Counted from the stretch's first letter, positions 31,938 to 41,296 are shown. The stretch: DNA of 42,698 bases from Haloprofundus marisrubri (GCF_001469955.1 NZ_LOPU01000041.1:1-42698); one strand, 5' to 3'. The notes: generated by a model from the letters alone, not told the origin. A program made the numbers and translations.

Positions 31938-31945
31938 CTGTAGTT
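31938..31945 (+). repeat. Right copy of the 8-bp target-site duplication
   Basis: CTGTAGTT lies directly outside the right terminal repeat of the second element and matches 29582-29589 exactly. Confidence 0.8.
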
Positions 31946-32317
31946 CGAATCATAACCCGACTGATATATGTGCTCGACAGGACCGTCGCTCTGTTCGGCT
32001 TCTTCGGCGGGGGTTTTCGCAGCTATCGTCGACACGTTGCGCTGGAACCTCTCAGTATTCGTGAGTAGACGCAGTATTATGACAGTACGGCGACTATCGA
32101 TAGTTGGTCCTTCACCGGTGACCACTGGTCGACCCATCACGGGCGAGCGGACCATTCCCCCTGGGCACCCATCAGGAGCACCACCCCGTTCGCTTTCTCC
32201 CCTCCCACCACCCACGACGTACACTCCTCCGGAGAGGCTCACCTACCGTGCCAACGAACGTCTTCTGTCGCAGTCGACGGGAAGGCATTTATCGGGTGGT
32301 TGATACCAACGAAGTGA
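31946..32317 (+). other. Intergenic interval right of the compound transposon
   Basis: This 370-bp stretch is the original right flank of the insertion site. It has no recognisable gene. Several short frames exist on both strands, one of them (minus strand, ending in the second element) reading through the target duplication, but none has family motifs. The promoter of the next gene is at its right end. Confidence 0.35.
32286..32295 (+). promoter_or_regulatory. TATA box of the 264-residue membrane protein gene
   Basis: CATTTATCGG is centred about 28 nt before ATG 32318, fitting a leaderless transcript. Confidence 0.5.
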
Positions 32318-33112
32318 ATGCGTCTCCGGATTCCCTCCCTCCACGGGCTGAGCATCTCGCTCGCCGCTCTCGCAGCGATGGTGTTCTACACGCTCGGGGC
32401 ATCGTACCCCACGTTCAACAGCGCCCAATCCTCGTTGGTCGCCGCCGGATTTCTCGGCCTCGTCGTCTGGCTTCTCGTCGAGCAGTGGCCCGAGCAGCAG
32501 GACGGATTTGCACAGCGTCGGTACTATCTCGTGGCCGCCGTCGCCGCCGCGATTCCCGCAGTCGGTCGGGCCGCAGAGACACTGTTCTCGACGACGTTCG
32601 GGTTTTCCGAACTCGGTCTGTTCGAACTGTTCGGTCTGCTAATCGCGGGTGCGCTCGTGGCTGGCTACGGCTCGGCCCGTCGCACGACGCTGTTTCGAGC
32701 AGCGCGTACGGCGGAAGCGTCGCTCTCGGCGACGACGTCCCGGCGGCGGGAGTTCGGTCAAATCGTCGTCTCCTCGACAGTTGGTGTCGCCTTCGCTGCG
32801 GCGGTACTCGGCGGAGAAGCCGGTCTCACGACTGTTCTCGGTTCGGCGCTCGCCGGAGTCGTCATCGCGCTGTTCAGTTCGAGAACTCGAGTGGAGTTGG
32901 TCGCGTACGACGACGGTTTGGTCGCTGTCGACTCGAACGGACCGGGCTCTATCGTTCCGTGGCGTCGGATTCGGCGTCTCGAACGCGACGGCGACCGATT
33001 GTTGATTCACACCAGAGTGCCGTGGCTTCCGACGTACCGGTGTGACCTCTCCGAGTCCGAGAATCCGGGAACAGTGGTCGACTCGTTCCAACGCTGCCGT
33101 CGCCACGTCTGA
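32318..33112 (+). CDS. Membrane protein with C-terminal PH-like soluble domain
   Basis: The 264-residue protein has about six hydrophobic helices (roughly residues 8-27, 37-52, 68-85, 98-120, 148-165 and 170-190) with a charged loop between the fourth and fifth. The last 70 residues form short strands such as V-E-L-V-A-Y-D-D-G-L-V-A-V and I-V-P-W-R-R-I-R-R-L-E-R-D-G-D. These resemble the PH-like/YcxB-type domains found on small membrane proteins. No specific function is recognised. Confidence 0.7.
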   Translation: MRLRIPSLHGLSISLAALAAMVFYTLGASYPTFNSAQSSLVAAGFLGLVVWLLVEQWPEQQDGFAQRRYYLVAAVAAAIPAVGRAAETLFSTTFGFSELGLFELFGLLIAGALVAGYGSARRTTLFRAARTAEASLSATTSRRREFGQIVVSSTVGVAFAAAVLGGEAGLTTVLGSALAGVVIALFSSRTRVELVAYDDGLVAVDSNGPGSIVPWRRIRRLERDGDRLLIHTRVPWLPTYRCDLSESENPGTVVDSFQRCRRHV

Positions 33113-33161
33113 GAGGGGGTCCCGTCGTCAGTAGCGCTGTGCTGTCGTCGCCCAATAGCCG

Positions 33162-34085
33162 CTACTCGTCCGTCGGCGTCGAAACGGAGACCACGGAGGC
33201 TGTTTCGTCGAGAACGACTGCCAATGAATCGTCGTCGTCGCCGAGCGTCACGCGGAGTCCGAACGGCTCCGTTTCGTGGTCGCTCACCGCATCGTCGCCG
33301 AACACCGAGAGACGCCAGAGTCGTTCGCTTCGGACGTCGACGCCGCGATTCCAGTACCACGAAACGACCGCCGGATGCCGAACGATAGCCGCGCCAACCG
33401 GCACGCGAAACAGCGGGCCACACTCGGGACAGACCGCCTCGAAGCAGTAGCGCCACCGACCCGACTCGACGACGCTCGCCGACTGCTCCGGCCGACAGTG
33501 ACAGTACGGACAGATGCCTCGTCGCGTCTGCGAAACCGCGTTTTCGAGGAGTCCCGCCATCGTCTCGACCAGTTCGTCCATCTCGCGGGTCGCCGCGCCG
33601 ACCGGACGCACGGCCATCTGGAATATGGGGGTCTCGTCTTCCGCGTGGACGCTGAGGAGACTGTCACGGTAACTCGCGTACAGCGGCGCACCGTCGACGA
33701 GCGGCGACGCTGATTCGACTTCGACAGGACCGCGCGGTTCGTGGTCCGTCCACGCACCTACACGAATCGTCTTTGCGACCTCGAATCCGGCGAAGGCCAA
33801 TCGGTAGTCGCCGTCGATTTTGTCCACGAACTGCTCGGAGAGTATGCCGAGGTGGTAGTTGAAGTTCCCCTTGTCGTCGACGTTGGCCGCATCGCGGAGT
33901 TCGGAGTACGTGACACCGGCGTCAGGACTCGTCGCTTCCGTCTCTTCGTACAATGCGTCGACGATTCGAAGGCGTGTCTCGTTACCGAGAACGGCGAACG
34001 GGTCGGTATCGAGTTCCGGTTCGAGTCGCGAGTCGGACGTGGCGGCTTCGTCCGCCTCGTTGGTCCCACTTCGGTCCGTCGTCAT
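33162..34085 (-). CDS. ArsR-type winged-helix regulator with zinc-ribbon sensor region
   Basis: The 307-residue protein starts with a winged helix of ArsR type: D-P-F-A-V-L-G-N-E-T-R-L-R-I-V-D-A-L (about residues 29-46), V-T-Y-S-E-L-R-D-A-A and N-F-N-Y-H-L-G-I-L. The C-terminal two-thirds form a haloarchaeal ligand region containing a zinc ribbon C-P-Y-C-H-C paired with C-P-E-C-G. The gene is divergent from the serine hydrolase at 34181, 95 bp away, so that gene is the natural candidate target. The ligand or metal sensed is unknown. Confidence 0.85.
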   Translation of the reverse strand: MTTDRSGTNEADEAATSDSRLEPELDTDPFAVLGNETRLRIVDALYEETEATSPDAGVTYSELRDAANVDDKGNFNYHLGILSEQFVDKIDGDYRLAFAGFEVAKTIRVGAWTDHEPRGPVEVESASPLVDGAPLYASYRDSLLSVHAEDETPIFQMAVRPVGAATREMDELVETMAGLLENAVSQTRRGICPYCHCRPEQSASVVESGRWRYCFEAVCPECGPLFRVPVGAAIVRHPAVVSWYWNRGVDVRSERLWRLSVFGDDAVSDHETEPFGLRVTLGDDDDSLAVVLDETASVVSVSTPTDE

Positions 34086-34180
34086 CGTATCGGTTTCTTC
34101 TCTCGGGGCCGACGTATAACTGTTCGAGGAGTAATTCGCTACTCCACAACTATTTCATATCCGCCTCATACGTTGAACTG

Positions 34181-36148
34181 ATGACACGGTCCCCCTCCCG
34201 TCGGCGATTTCTCGCCGGCGTCGGTGCTGCCTCCACGATGGCGATGGTCGGGTCCGCGTCGGCGACGACGCGAACTCCCGACTCCGACACACTCGCTCAG
34301 ACGGACCTCGAATCGACGGTCGATTCGCTCGTCGAGACGAGTTTACAAGAACACAACATTCCCGGTGCAACTGTCGCCGTCGTCTCCGACGGCGATGTGA
34401 CGTTCACCAACGGGTACGGCGTCGCCGACCAAAGTACCGAAGACCCGGTCGACCCCGACGAGACGCTGTTCCGCGTCGGCTCTATCTCGAAAGCGGTCAC
34501 CTGGACCGCGGTGATGCAACTCGTCTCGCGCGGCGACGTCGACCCAAACACGGACGTGACGGAGTATCTCGACGGCGTTCCGGTCGGAGACGGCTCCGAC
34601 GACCCGATAACGATGGCGCATCTCGCTACTCACAGAGCCGGATTCGAGGAGTCGAATCGCGGGCTGTGGATACGGAACCCCAACGACGTGGACTCGCTGG
34701 AGTCGTATCTTCGGACGGCGCGACCAGCACGAGTTCGCGCGCCCGGTGAAGCCGGGTCGTACTCGAACTACGGTGCGGCGCTCGCCGGCGGCGTTCTCGC
34801 CTCCGTCGCCGAGAGTTCCTTCGTCGACGCCATACAATCACAACTGCTCGCTCCTGCCGGGATGGAGTCGAGCAGTTTCGAGCAACCGCTGCCCTCGTCG
34901 CTCGCGGAACGACACGCGACAGGGCACCTCTCGGGCCTCCGCTACGCCGACGGCGAGTTCCCGTTCCTCGGCCTTCGCCCGGCGGGGTCGATGTCCGCGA
35001 CGGCCGCCGACATGGCACGCTTCATGCAACTGCACCTCAACGACGGCGTCGTCGACGGGCAACGAGTGCTCGGTTCCGAGGCCGTGAGCGACCTTCACCG
35101 ACAGTGGGCGACGCACCACGAGGCACTGCCGGGGATGGCGTTCGGCCTCCTCGAACGCTTCTACGGCGACGTACGGATGCTGTGGCACAACGGGTCGACG
35201 CCCTCGTTTCACAGCGACATGGTCCTCGTCCCCGAACGCGGCCTCGGCATCTTCGTCTCGTTCAACGGCAGCGGCGGGGCCGCCGCCCGAAGCGACGTCG
35301 TGAGCGGCTTTCTCGACGCGACGCTCCCGACCCCGGAGTCGAGTTCCGAATCGCTCACGCCGGACGGACAACCGACGAACGCCGCGGCGCTCGAAGGGAC
35401 GTACCGTTCGCTCCGCCTCTCGAAAACCGGTCACGACCGACTTCCGACGACAGTCCAAGCGCCGACTATCGACGTAAGTATCGCCGACGACGGCGCACTC
35501 GTCACCGAGGCGGGTGGGCAGTCGAACAGATGGATTGAGCGAGAACCGCTGGTGTTCGAGCACGAAGACGGCGGACGGCGACTCGCCTTCGGCAGCGGTA
35601 GCGAATCCGACGACGACGGCGACATCGAGTACCTCTTTCTGGATTCGAATCCGGCGACGGCGCTCGCCCGCGTCGACCGATTTGACCAACTGAATCTCCA
35701 CGCTGCGATTTTGGGCATCTCCGTTCTCGGTATGCTCTCGGGAGTCGTCGGCTGGCCGCTCGCGGCCGGCATCGAACGGTTTCGAGACAGCGGCGACGCG
35801 TACTCGCTCCGGAGACTGCGTCGGTGGCGCGACAACCCTACGCTCGCCGCTCGTCTGCTCGTCGGCGGGGCCGCAGTCGTGTTCTTTACGTTCGTCGTCC
35901 TCGCTATCGGCCACTTCCTCGTGCAACCGCTCACGGTGCTCTCCGCGCCACCGTTGACGTTCAGTCTGCTGTTCGCGTTGCCGGTGCTCGCAGTCGTCGC
36001 TGTAGTCGGCGGTGCGATACTGGCTGTCCAAGCACTGACGCAGGACGGTGTGACGCTGGGCCGCGTTCACGACGCTGTGGTCGTCGCCGCGACGCTCGCG
36101 TTCTGCTGGTGGCTCGGCTACTGGAACTTGCTGTTGCCGCCGGCGTAG
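34181..36148 (+). CDS. Tat-exported serine hydrolase (class C beta-lactamase fold) with membrane tail
   Basis: The 655-residue protein begins with a Tat signal (S-R-R-R-F-L-A-G-V-G, cleavage near S-A-S-A). The beta-lactamase/DD-peptidase fold has S101-I-S-K104 as nucleophile motif, Y194-S-N-Y as second motif and H336-N-G as the third, replacing K-T-G. A linker domain follows at about 395-515, then four transmembrane helices (about 520-655). Relatives are esterases, D-aminopeptidases or transpeptidase-like enzymes; archaea have no peptidoglycan, so a role in ester or peptide hydrolysis at the cell surface is likelier than antibiotic resistance. The ArsR-type gene is divergent to it. Confidence 0.87.
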   Translation: MTRSPSRRRFLAGVGAASTMAMVGSASATTRTPDSDTLAQTDLESTVDSLVETSLQEHNIPGATVAVVSDGDVTFTNGYGVADQSTEDPVDPDETLFRVGSISKAVTWTAVMQLVSRGDVDPNTDVTEYLDGVPVGDGSDDPITMAHLATHRAGFEESNRGLWIRNPNDVDSLESYLRTARPARVRAPGEAGSYSNYGAALAGGVLASVAESSFVDAIQSQLLAPAGMESSSFEQPLPSSLAERHATGHLSGLRYADGEFPFLGLRPAGSMSATAADMARFMQLHLNDGVVDGQRVLGSEAVSDLHRQWATHHEALPGMAFGLLERFYGDVRMLWHNGSTPSFHSDMVLVPERGLGIFVSFNGSGGAAARSDVVSGFLDATLPTPESSSESLTPDGQPTNAAALEGTYRSLRLSKTGHDRLPTTVQAPTIDVSIADDGALVTEAGGQSNRWIEREPLVFEHEDGGRRLAFGSGSESDDDGDIEYLFLDSNPATALARVDRFDQLNLHAAILGISVLGMLSGVVGWPLAAGIERFRDSGDAYSLRRLRRWRDNPTLAARLLVGGAAVVFFTFVVLAIGHFLVQPLTVLSAPPLTFSLLFALPVLAVVAVVGGAILAVQALTQDGVTLGRVHDAVVVAATLAFCWWLGYWNLLLPPA

Positions 36149-36165
36149 TTGTCGACCGACATCTG

Positions 36166-36870
36166 CTACGGACCGAGCGCTTCGACGAGCGCTCTGACCT
36201 GTGGCAGTCCGTTCTGTACGAGCGCTGTCGGCAGGCGACGTCGCGCACCGGCGAGAGCGTCGTCGAGCGCTGCCGACGCGTCGTCGAAGACTCCCGTTCC
36301 GTGTCCGACGATGAGTCGGTCCGGGTCGTAGCCCTCGAACAGTCCGCTCGGGGGACGCGGTCGCTGGAGGAGGTAGACGCCGATTCGCTCGTCGGCGACG
36401 GTGAATATCGGCGCGGTTCCCAGCACCTCCGGGATGTAGAGCGTTCGGTCGGACTCGCGGTACGCCAGCGTCTCCGCCCACCCCGGAAACGGCGTGTACC
36501 GGCGGACCGAAAACCCTGACTCACCGAGCGGTCCCGTGTAGCGGTCGACCGGCGCGTCGAGACGACTTTCGAGTCGTTTCATCCACGGCGGCATCGACAC
36601 CGGAACGCCGTATCGCTCGGCGAATACGTCCGCGTCGCGGGCGTGGTAATCCGAGAAGACGGCGACGCCTGCGACGGACCCGAACTCGGAGATTAGGTCG
36701 TTGACGCCCGGCGCGTCGAGCGGGTCGAACAGCCAAACACCGTCGTCGCCGACGACGAGGTGACTCGCTCGCTGGCCGGCTTCGTCGGGGTATGCGAGCC
36801 AGCCGACACCGCCGTCCCAGCGGTCGACGACCCGGTATCCGTTGGAGTCGCTACGGTCGAACATCGTCAT
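36166..36870 (-). CDS. Metallo-beta-lactamase-fold protein with degenerate metal site
   Basis: The 234-residue protein follows the metallo-beta-lactamase layout: H-L-V-V-G-D-D-G-V-W-L-F-D-P-L, then a motif-1 position reading F-S-D-Y-H-A-R-D-A-D where H-x-H-x-D-H is expected. Later come Y-I-P-E-V and V-G-H-G-T-G. Only part of the usual zinc ligands remain: one His, one Asp and the final His. It may bind one metal or none. ATG 36870 and ATG 36864 are equally good starts. It is convergent with the serine hydrolase gene. Function is unknown. Confidence 0.68.
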   Translation of the reverse strand: MTMFDRSDSNGYRVVDRWDGGVGWLAYPDEAGQRASHLVVGDDGVWLFDPLDAPGVNDLISEFGSVAGVAVFSDYHARDADVFAERYGVPVSMPPWMKRLESRLDAPVDRYTGPLGESGFSVRRYTPFPGWAETLAYRESDRTLYIPEVLGTAPIFTVADERIGVYLLQRPRPPSGLFEGYDPDRLIVGHGTGVFDDASAALDDALAGARRRLPTALVQNGLPQVRALVEALGP

Positions 36871-37143
36871 CGGCTTGCTCCCCTCGGATGGCGCGCACGC
36901 CTCGTTTGTGGTCGATGTTCGAGCACACTAGTTCGCGCCGTGGCCGTCTGCTCGCGCTGTTGCTTCGACATTCAGATTCGTGTGTGAGTTGTGTTCCCCC
37001 TATGTGTCTTTACCTCTCTGCCGAGTGTGAAGATAGCAGTCGCGGATGGCGAGAGCCACTTTGCTTGAATCGTTCGCCGACCGACTCGTCTCTCGTTTCG
37101 GTCGAACGAACAGACTGATTACACCGGCCGCCGCCGATTCTGT

Positions 37144-37413
37144 GTGAACGTCGACACGAACTACGGACAGTGGCAGCGACGCTCGGATACCGCCATCGCT
37201 GTCGGGGCGGTTCTGGTCGGACTGTGGTTGCTTTTCAGCGCCGAGTTTGTGAGTGCCGTCGCACTTTTTACCTTCGGCGCGATTGGCATCGCTCGATTCG
37301 TCTCGCCCGTCTTCCGCTCGTGGACCGACGACAACCAGTTCGCGTTCTTGTTCGTGCTCTCTCTGCTCTCTTGCGTCGCCGTTGCCGGCGTCTACCCTTT
37401 CTCGTCGCTGTGA
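37144..37413 (+). CDS. Small three-helix membrane protein
   Basis: The 89-residue product has three hydrophobic helices (about residues 16-33, 37-53 and 66-86) and a short hydrophilic N-terminus. GTG 37144 is the start; GATTACACC lies about 25 nt upstream and could be its TATA box. No family is recognised. Confidence 0.6.
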   Translation: MNVDTNYGQWQRRSDTAIAVGAVLVGLWLLFSAEFVSAVALFTFGAIGIARFVSPVFRSWTDDNQFAFLFVLSLLSCVAVAGVYPFSSL

Positions 37414-37473
37414 GGCTATCGCCGCCGACCCGGGCAACTGAACGGTTTTGCTCGTCGGTGCTGTTCACTGCCT

Positions 37474-37995
37474 ATGCCCGACAGACGACAGTACCGTTTC
37501 GAGGGAGTCGAACCGGAGATTCACCCGGACGCCGACGTGAGCCGTGAGTCCACACTCGTCGGCGACGTAACCGTGGGCGCCGACGCCAGCGTTTGGCCCG
37601 GCGTCGTTCTGCGCGGCGACATCGGCCCGGTCAGTATCGGCCAGCAGTCACACGTGGGCGACAACGCCGTCGTCCACGCGTCGACAATCGGCGACCGAGT
37701 GATGGTCGGTCACGGCGCGGTTATCAACGAGGCGACGGTCGAAGATGGCTCACTCGTCGGGTTCAACTCGACGGTGAACACCGGCGTCACCGTCGGCGCG
37801 GGAAGCGTCGTCGCCGCGGGAGCCGTGATACCGGAACAGTACGACATTCCCGCCGAATCGTTCATCCGAGGTGTTCCAGCGCGCGTCACGCCGCTGTCGG
37901 ACGAACGCCTCAGCGCCGAGGAGATTTTCTCGAAGTACTCCTCCGGGGAGTACGGCGATTTGGTCGACAGACACGAGGAGTTGTTCGACGAGTAA
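37474..37995 (+). CDS. Gamma-carbonic-anhydrase-like left-handed beta-helix protein
   Basis: The 173-residue hexapeptide-repeat protein has coils such as [17 protein letters not shown] and [13 protein letters not shown] and a C-terminal helix. The zinc ligands of the family are three histidines. H68 and H80 are present, but the third position, five residues after H80, is N85 (G-H-G-A-V-I-N). It may therefore be a weak or non-catalytic member. Proteins of this type are common next to unrelated genes and are often annotated by fold only. The length is normal. Confidence 0.85.
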   Translation: MPDRRQYRFEGVEPEIHPDADVSRESTLVGDVTVGADASVWPGVVLRGDIGPVSIGQQSHVGDNAVVHASTIGDRVMVGHGAVINEATVEDGSLVGFNSTVNTGVTVGAGSVVAAGAVIPEQYDIPAESFIRGVPARVTPLSDERLSAEEIFSKYSSGEYGDLVDRHEELFDE

Positions 37996-38111
37996 CCAAG
38001 AGACCGCGTTCGATAGACGGCAACCCGTCCGTTTCCGCACGAACGCTGGGTATGTGCGAACCTATCTCGGTGCTAGCTTTGTATCGTTACGGCCCGAACA
38101 CTCCGCTGGGA

Positions 38112-38654
38112 ATGATAGAGAAACTCCTCGGTGACGACGTGCGGAGTTCCGGTCGGTATCTCGCCGAGATAATCTACGGCGCGAACGACGGCATCGTCAC
38201 GACGTTCGCCGTCGTCGCCGGCGTCGCAGGCGCAGCACTGAACCCTTCTATCGTGGTCATTCTCGGCGTCGCCAACCTCCTCGCTGACGGATTCTCGATG
38301 GGGATGAGCAACTATCTGAGTCGGCGCTCGGAGATGGATTATCAGGCAGCCGTGAACGACGGCGCACGCATCGACTCGGACGGCGGTAAATCCCCTGCGA
38401 GTACGGCGTTCGTCACGTTTCTCGCGTTCGTCGTCGCCGGATGGACGCCACTGTTGCCGTATCTGTTCGGCATCGACCCACTGTTCCCGTTCTCGATAGC
38501 CGTCACCGGTATCGCGTTTTTCGTCGTCGGTGCGAGTCGGAGTTTCGTCACCGACCGTCGCTGGTACATCAACGGAGCGGAGATGTTCCTCGTTGGGATG
38601 GCTGCGGCCACGGTTGCGTACGTCGTCGGGACGCTCTTGAGCGGGTTCGCCTGA
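38112..38654 (+). CDS. VIT1/CCC1-family membrane transporter
   Basis: The 180-residue protein has about five helices with the family signature [20 protein letters not shown] and [17 protein letters not shown]1/VIT1 proteins carry Fe2+ or Mn2+ by proton exchange. The start is ATG 38112, where the family homology begins; ATG 38052 would add a 20-residue Cys-containing stretch. It lies convergent with the P-type ATPase, 6 nt apart, so two cation transporters meet here. Confidence 0.83.
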   Translation: MIEKLLGDDVRSSGRYLAEIIYGANDGIVTTFAVVAGVAGAALNPSIVVILGVANLLADGFSMGMSNYLSRRSEMDYQAAVNDGARIDSDGGKSPASTAFVTFLAFVVAGWTPLLPYLFGIDPLFPFSIAVTGIAFFVVGASRSFVTDRRWYINGAEMFLVGMAAATVAYVVGTLLSGFA

Positions 38655-38659
38655 GCGAA

Positions 38660-41296
38660 TCAGGCTTCCGACTCACTCGGCGGATTGCTTTTGTGTCGCG
38701 TCTCTACAGCACGCTCGTCCGCGAACGTGTGTCGTCTGCTGAACCACGCAAGAAGGAAGAATAACGGAAGACAGACCACCAACGCGAGACCGAGCGTCGC
38801 CCAGTCTGTGAGTGAGAGTGCGACTGTGCCGAAGTACCGACGGACTGGCGTGTACAACACGGCCAACTGGAGAAGCAGCGACACCGCAACGGCGACGCCG
38901 AGCCATCGATTCGTCCAGATGCCCGTTGCTTTCACCGACCTGACGACGTAGAGTTTGGCGAACTCGAAGACGACGAATCCAGTGAACACCATCGTCATCG
39001 CGTACGGCGTCACCGACGGTGCGCCGTCGAGGGTCACGTACGTGAGCGTGAGCATCGCTCCCGTCGTGACGAGGCCCAGACCGCCGATGAGAGCCAGCAT
39101 CTCTCTGTCGACGATGCCGCGGGTTCGTCGCGGGGGGCGGTCCATCACGTCGTCTCCGGTGGGGTCGATGCCCAACGCGAGTGCCGGAAGACCGTCGGTC
39201 AGCAGATTTATCCAGAGCAACTGGACCGCTGGGAGAACGAGATAGCCGAACAGCGAGGCGATGAACACCAGCAGTACCTCCGCGACGTTCGCGCTGAGTA
39301 GGTACGCGACGAACTTCCAGATGTTGTCGTACACCGTCCGGCCACGACGGACGGCGCTTCTGACCGTCGCGTAGTTGTCGTCCAGCAGAACGATATCGCT
39401 CGCCTCTTTGGCGACATCGGTCCCCCGGATTCCCATGGCGATGCCGACGTCCGCGCTCTTCAGCGCCGGCGCGTCGTTGACCCCATCGCCGGTCATCGCC
39501 ACCCGATGGCCGTTCGACTGTAGCGCGCGGAGCAGTCGGACTTTCTGTCGTGGAACGGTCCGCGCAAACACGTCGGTGTGTTCGACTCTCGCTGCGAGTT
39601 CTTCGTCGTCCATCGCATCGAGTTCCGCCCCCGTCACGACGGCGGAGTCGATACCGACTCGTCGTCCGACCGCGGCCGCCGTCGTCCGGTTGTCGCCGGT
39701 AATCATCTTCACGTCGATGCCGGCGCGTCTGGTGTCTTCGATGGCCGCTCTGACCTCCTCGCGTGGCGGGTCGAGGAGTCCCTGAAGGCCGACGAACACC
39801 AGATTCTCCTCGGGGTCCGGCCCCGTTCGGTCGCCGTAGGCGAACCCGAGTACGCGAAGTGCGCGGTCAGCGAACGCGTCGGTCTTCGCGTCGATGCTGG
39901 CACGCATCTCGCCGGTCAGCGGTTCGACGCCGTCGGAGGTGAGAACGTGTGTCGAGCGTTCCAGAACGACGTTCGGTGCGCCTTTGACGTAGACAACGCC
40001 GTCGTGTATCGTCGCCATCCGGCGTCGGTCGGCGGTGAACGGTATCTCGTCCTGTCGGGGCTTGTTCGCTCGAAGGCTCGCCACATCGAGACCCTGTTCG
40101 ACCGCGACATCGACGAGGGCGCGCTCCGTGGGGTCGCCACGCTCGGCATCGACGGGCGCATCGTTGCAGACGGCTCCGATTTCGAGTACCGTCCGGAGGC
40201 GAGCGTCGACCACTCCGACCTTCTCTGCAGTCTCTTCTTCGGAGCCCGCGCCGAATCCGTGTTCCTCGTCGTACACCCACGCCGTTTGGACGCGCATCCG
40301 TCCCTCGGTCAGGGTGCCTGTTTTGTCCGTACAGATGACGTCGATAGCGCCGAGCGCTTCGACGGCTGGAAGCGCCCGAACGAGCGCATTCTCGCGGGTC
40401 ATCCGTCTGACCCCGAGCGCGAGAGTCAGTGTCACTACCGCGGGAAGTCCCTCCGGTATCGCGGCGACGCCGAGCGAGATAGCCGCAAGCGCCGCCTGAA
40501 CGGCGTCGGTTCCCCGGAGTATCAGCAGTGGCGCGACGACGGCGGCCAGCACGACGACGGCCACTCCGAGTCGTCGACCGAGGCGGGCGAGGTCTCGCTG
40601 TAGCGGCGTCTCGGGGTCGACCGATTCGACCAGTTCGGTCGCAATCTCACCCATCTGCGTCCCCATCCCTGTTGCGACGACGAGGGCTTCGCCTCGCCCA
40701 CGAGTGACGCTGGTTCCGCTGAACACCACGTTCGAGCGCTCGGCCAGCGGTGTCTCGGCTGGAAGCGTCCCTGCGTGTTTCGCCACCGGTACGCTTTCGC
40801 CCGTGAGGGGCGCTTCGTCGACTTCCAGCGCGTGTGCATCGAGAAGACGAGCGTCGGCCGGGACGACGGTTCCCTGTTCGACGAGGACGACATCGCCGGG
40901 AACGAGTTCCGTCGCAGGAACTGTAGTCTCCCGTCCGGAGCGTCGGACGACGACGGATGGCGTAGCCAGTTCACGCAGCGCGTCGAGACTCGCCTCGGCT
41001 CGGTACTCCTGTAGAAAGCCGAACACGCCGTTGACGAGGACGATACCCGAGATGAGCACCGCGTCGACGGCGTGGCCGACGGCGACCGATAGCACTGCCG
41101 CCGCGACGAGTACGACGATGAGCGGACTCGTGAACTGCGAGACGAACAGCGAGACGGCACTCCGTCTCGTCTCGGTTGTGAGTTCGTTCGGACCGTGGTC
41201 GTCGAGACGGCGGGCGACCTGTGCGTCTGTGAGTCCGTCGCGGTCGCTCTCGACGCGGCCGAACAGTTCGTTCAGGGACGTGGTGTGCCAGTCCAT
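38660..41296 (-). CDS. P-type ATPase, Ca2+-type (P2A)
   Basis: The 878-residue pump has all P-type motifs: T-G-E-S in the actuator domain, phosphorylation site D324-K-T-G-T-L-T, K-G-A-P in the nucleotide domain, and M-I-T-G-D-N plus G-D-G-V-N-D-A-P. Ion-site residues fit SERCA: P-E-G-L-P in M4, N-V-A-E in M5 and N-L-L-T-D-G-L-P in M6. No N-terminal metal-binding Cys motif is present, so it is not a copper ATPase. It would export Ca2+ or a similar cation from the cytoplasm. It has ten helices and normal length. Confidence 0.92.
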   Translation of the reverse strand: MDWHTTSLNELFGRVESDRDGLTDAQVARRLDDHGPNELTTETRRSAVSLFVSQFTSPLIVVLVAAAVLSVAVGHAVDAVLISGIVLVNGVFGFLQEYRAEASLDALRELATPSVVVRRSGRETTVPATELVPGDVVLVEQGTVVPADARLLDAHALEVDEAPLTGESVPVAKHAGTLPAETPLAERSNVVFSGTSVTRGRGEALVVATGMGTQMGEIATELVESVDPETPLQRDLARLGRRLGVAVVVLAAVVAPLLILRGTDAVQAALAAISLGVAAIPEGLPAVVTLTLALGVRRMTRENALVRALPAVEALGAIDVICTDKTGTLTEGRMRVQTAWVYDEEHGFGAGSEEETAEKVGVVDARLRTVLEIGAVCNDAPVDAERGDPTERALVDVAVEQGLDVASLRANKPRQDEIPFTADRRRMATIHDGVVYVKGAPNVVLERSTHVLTSDGVEPLTGEMRASIDAKTDAFADRALRVLGFAYGDRTGPDPEENLVFVGLQGLLDPPREEVRAAIEDTRRAGIDVKMITGDNRTTAAAVGRRVGIDSAVVTGAELDAMDDEELAARVEHTDVFARTVPRQKVRLLRALQSNGHRVAMTGDGVNDAPALKSADVGIAMGIRGTDVAKEASDIVLLDDNYATVRSAVRRGRTVYDNIWKFVAYLLSANVAEVLLVFIASLFGYLVLPAVQLLWINLLTDGLPALALGIDPTGDDVMDRPPRRTRGIVDREMLALIGGLGLVTTGAMLTLTYVTLDGAPSVTPYAMTMVFTGFVVFEFAKLYVVRSVKATGIWTNRWLGVAVAVSLLLQLAVLYTPVRRYFGTVALSLTDWATLGLALVVCLPLFFLLAWFSRRHTFADERAVETRHKSNPPSESEA

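Larger units (their letters stand above)
29582..31945. mobile_element. Fossil compound transposon: two IS6-family copies flanking a cupredoxin gene
   Basis: Two IS6-type elements in the same orientation bracket 871 bp of other DNA. The outer flanks carry the identical octamer CTGTAGTT (29582-29589 and 31938-31945), the 8-bp duplication made by IS6-family transposition. The inner flanks of the two elements differ. The whole 2.3-kb unit therefore moved as one piece. Both transposases are broken. The insertion lies between an ABC permease and an unrelated membrane protein gene. Confidence 0.85.

Noticed and set aside
31922-32242. A minus-strand frame that runs through the right target duplication and might be a gene cut by the transposon
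   Set aside because: Rejoining the flanks gives only a short tail to a stop codon, and no family motif is seen, so there is no support for a disrupted gene.
33953-34180. Upstream extension of the serine hydrolase frame
   Set aside because: It overlaps the start of the divergent ArsR-type gene, and the Tat signal begins exactly at 34181.
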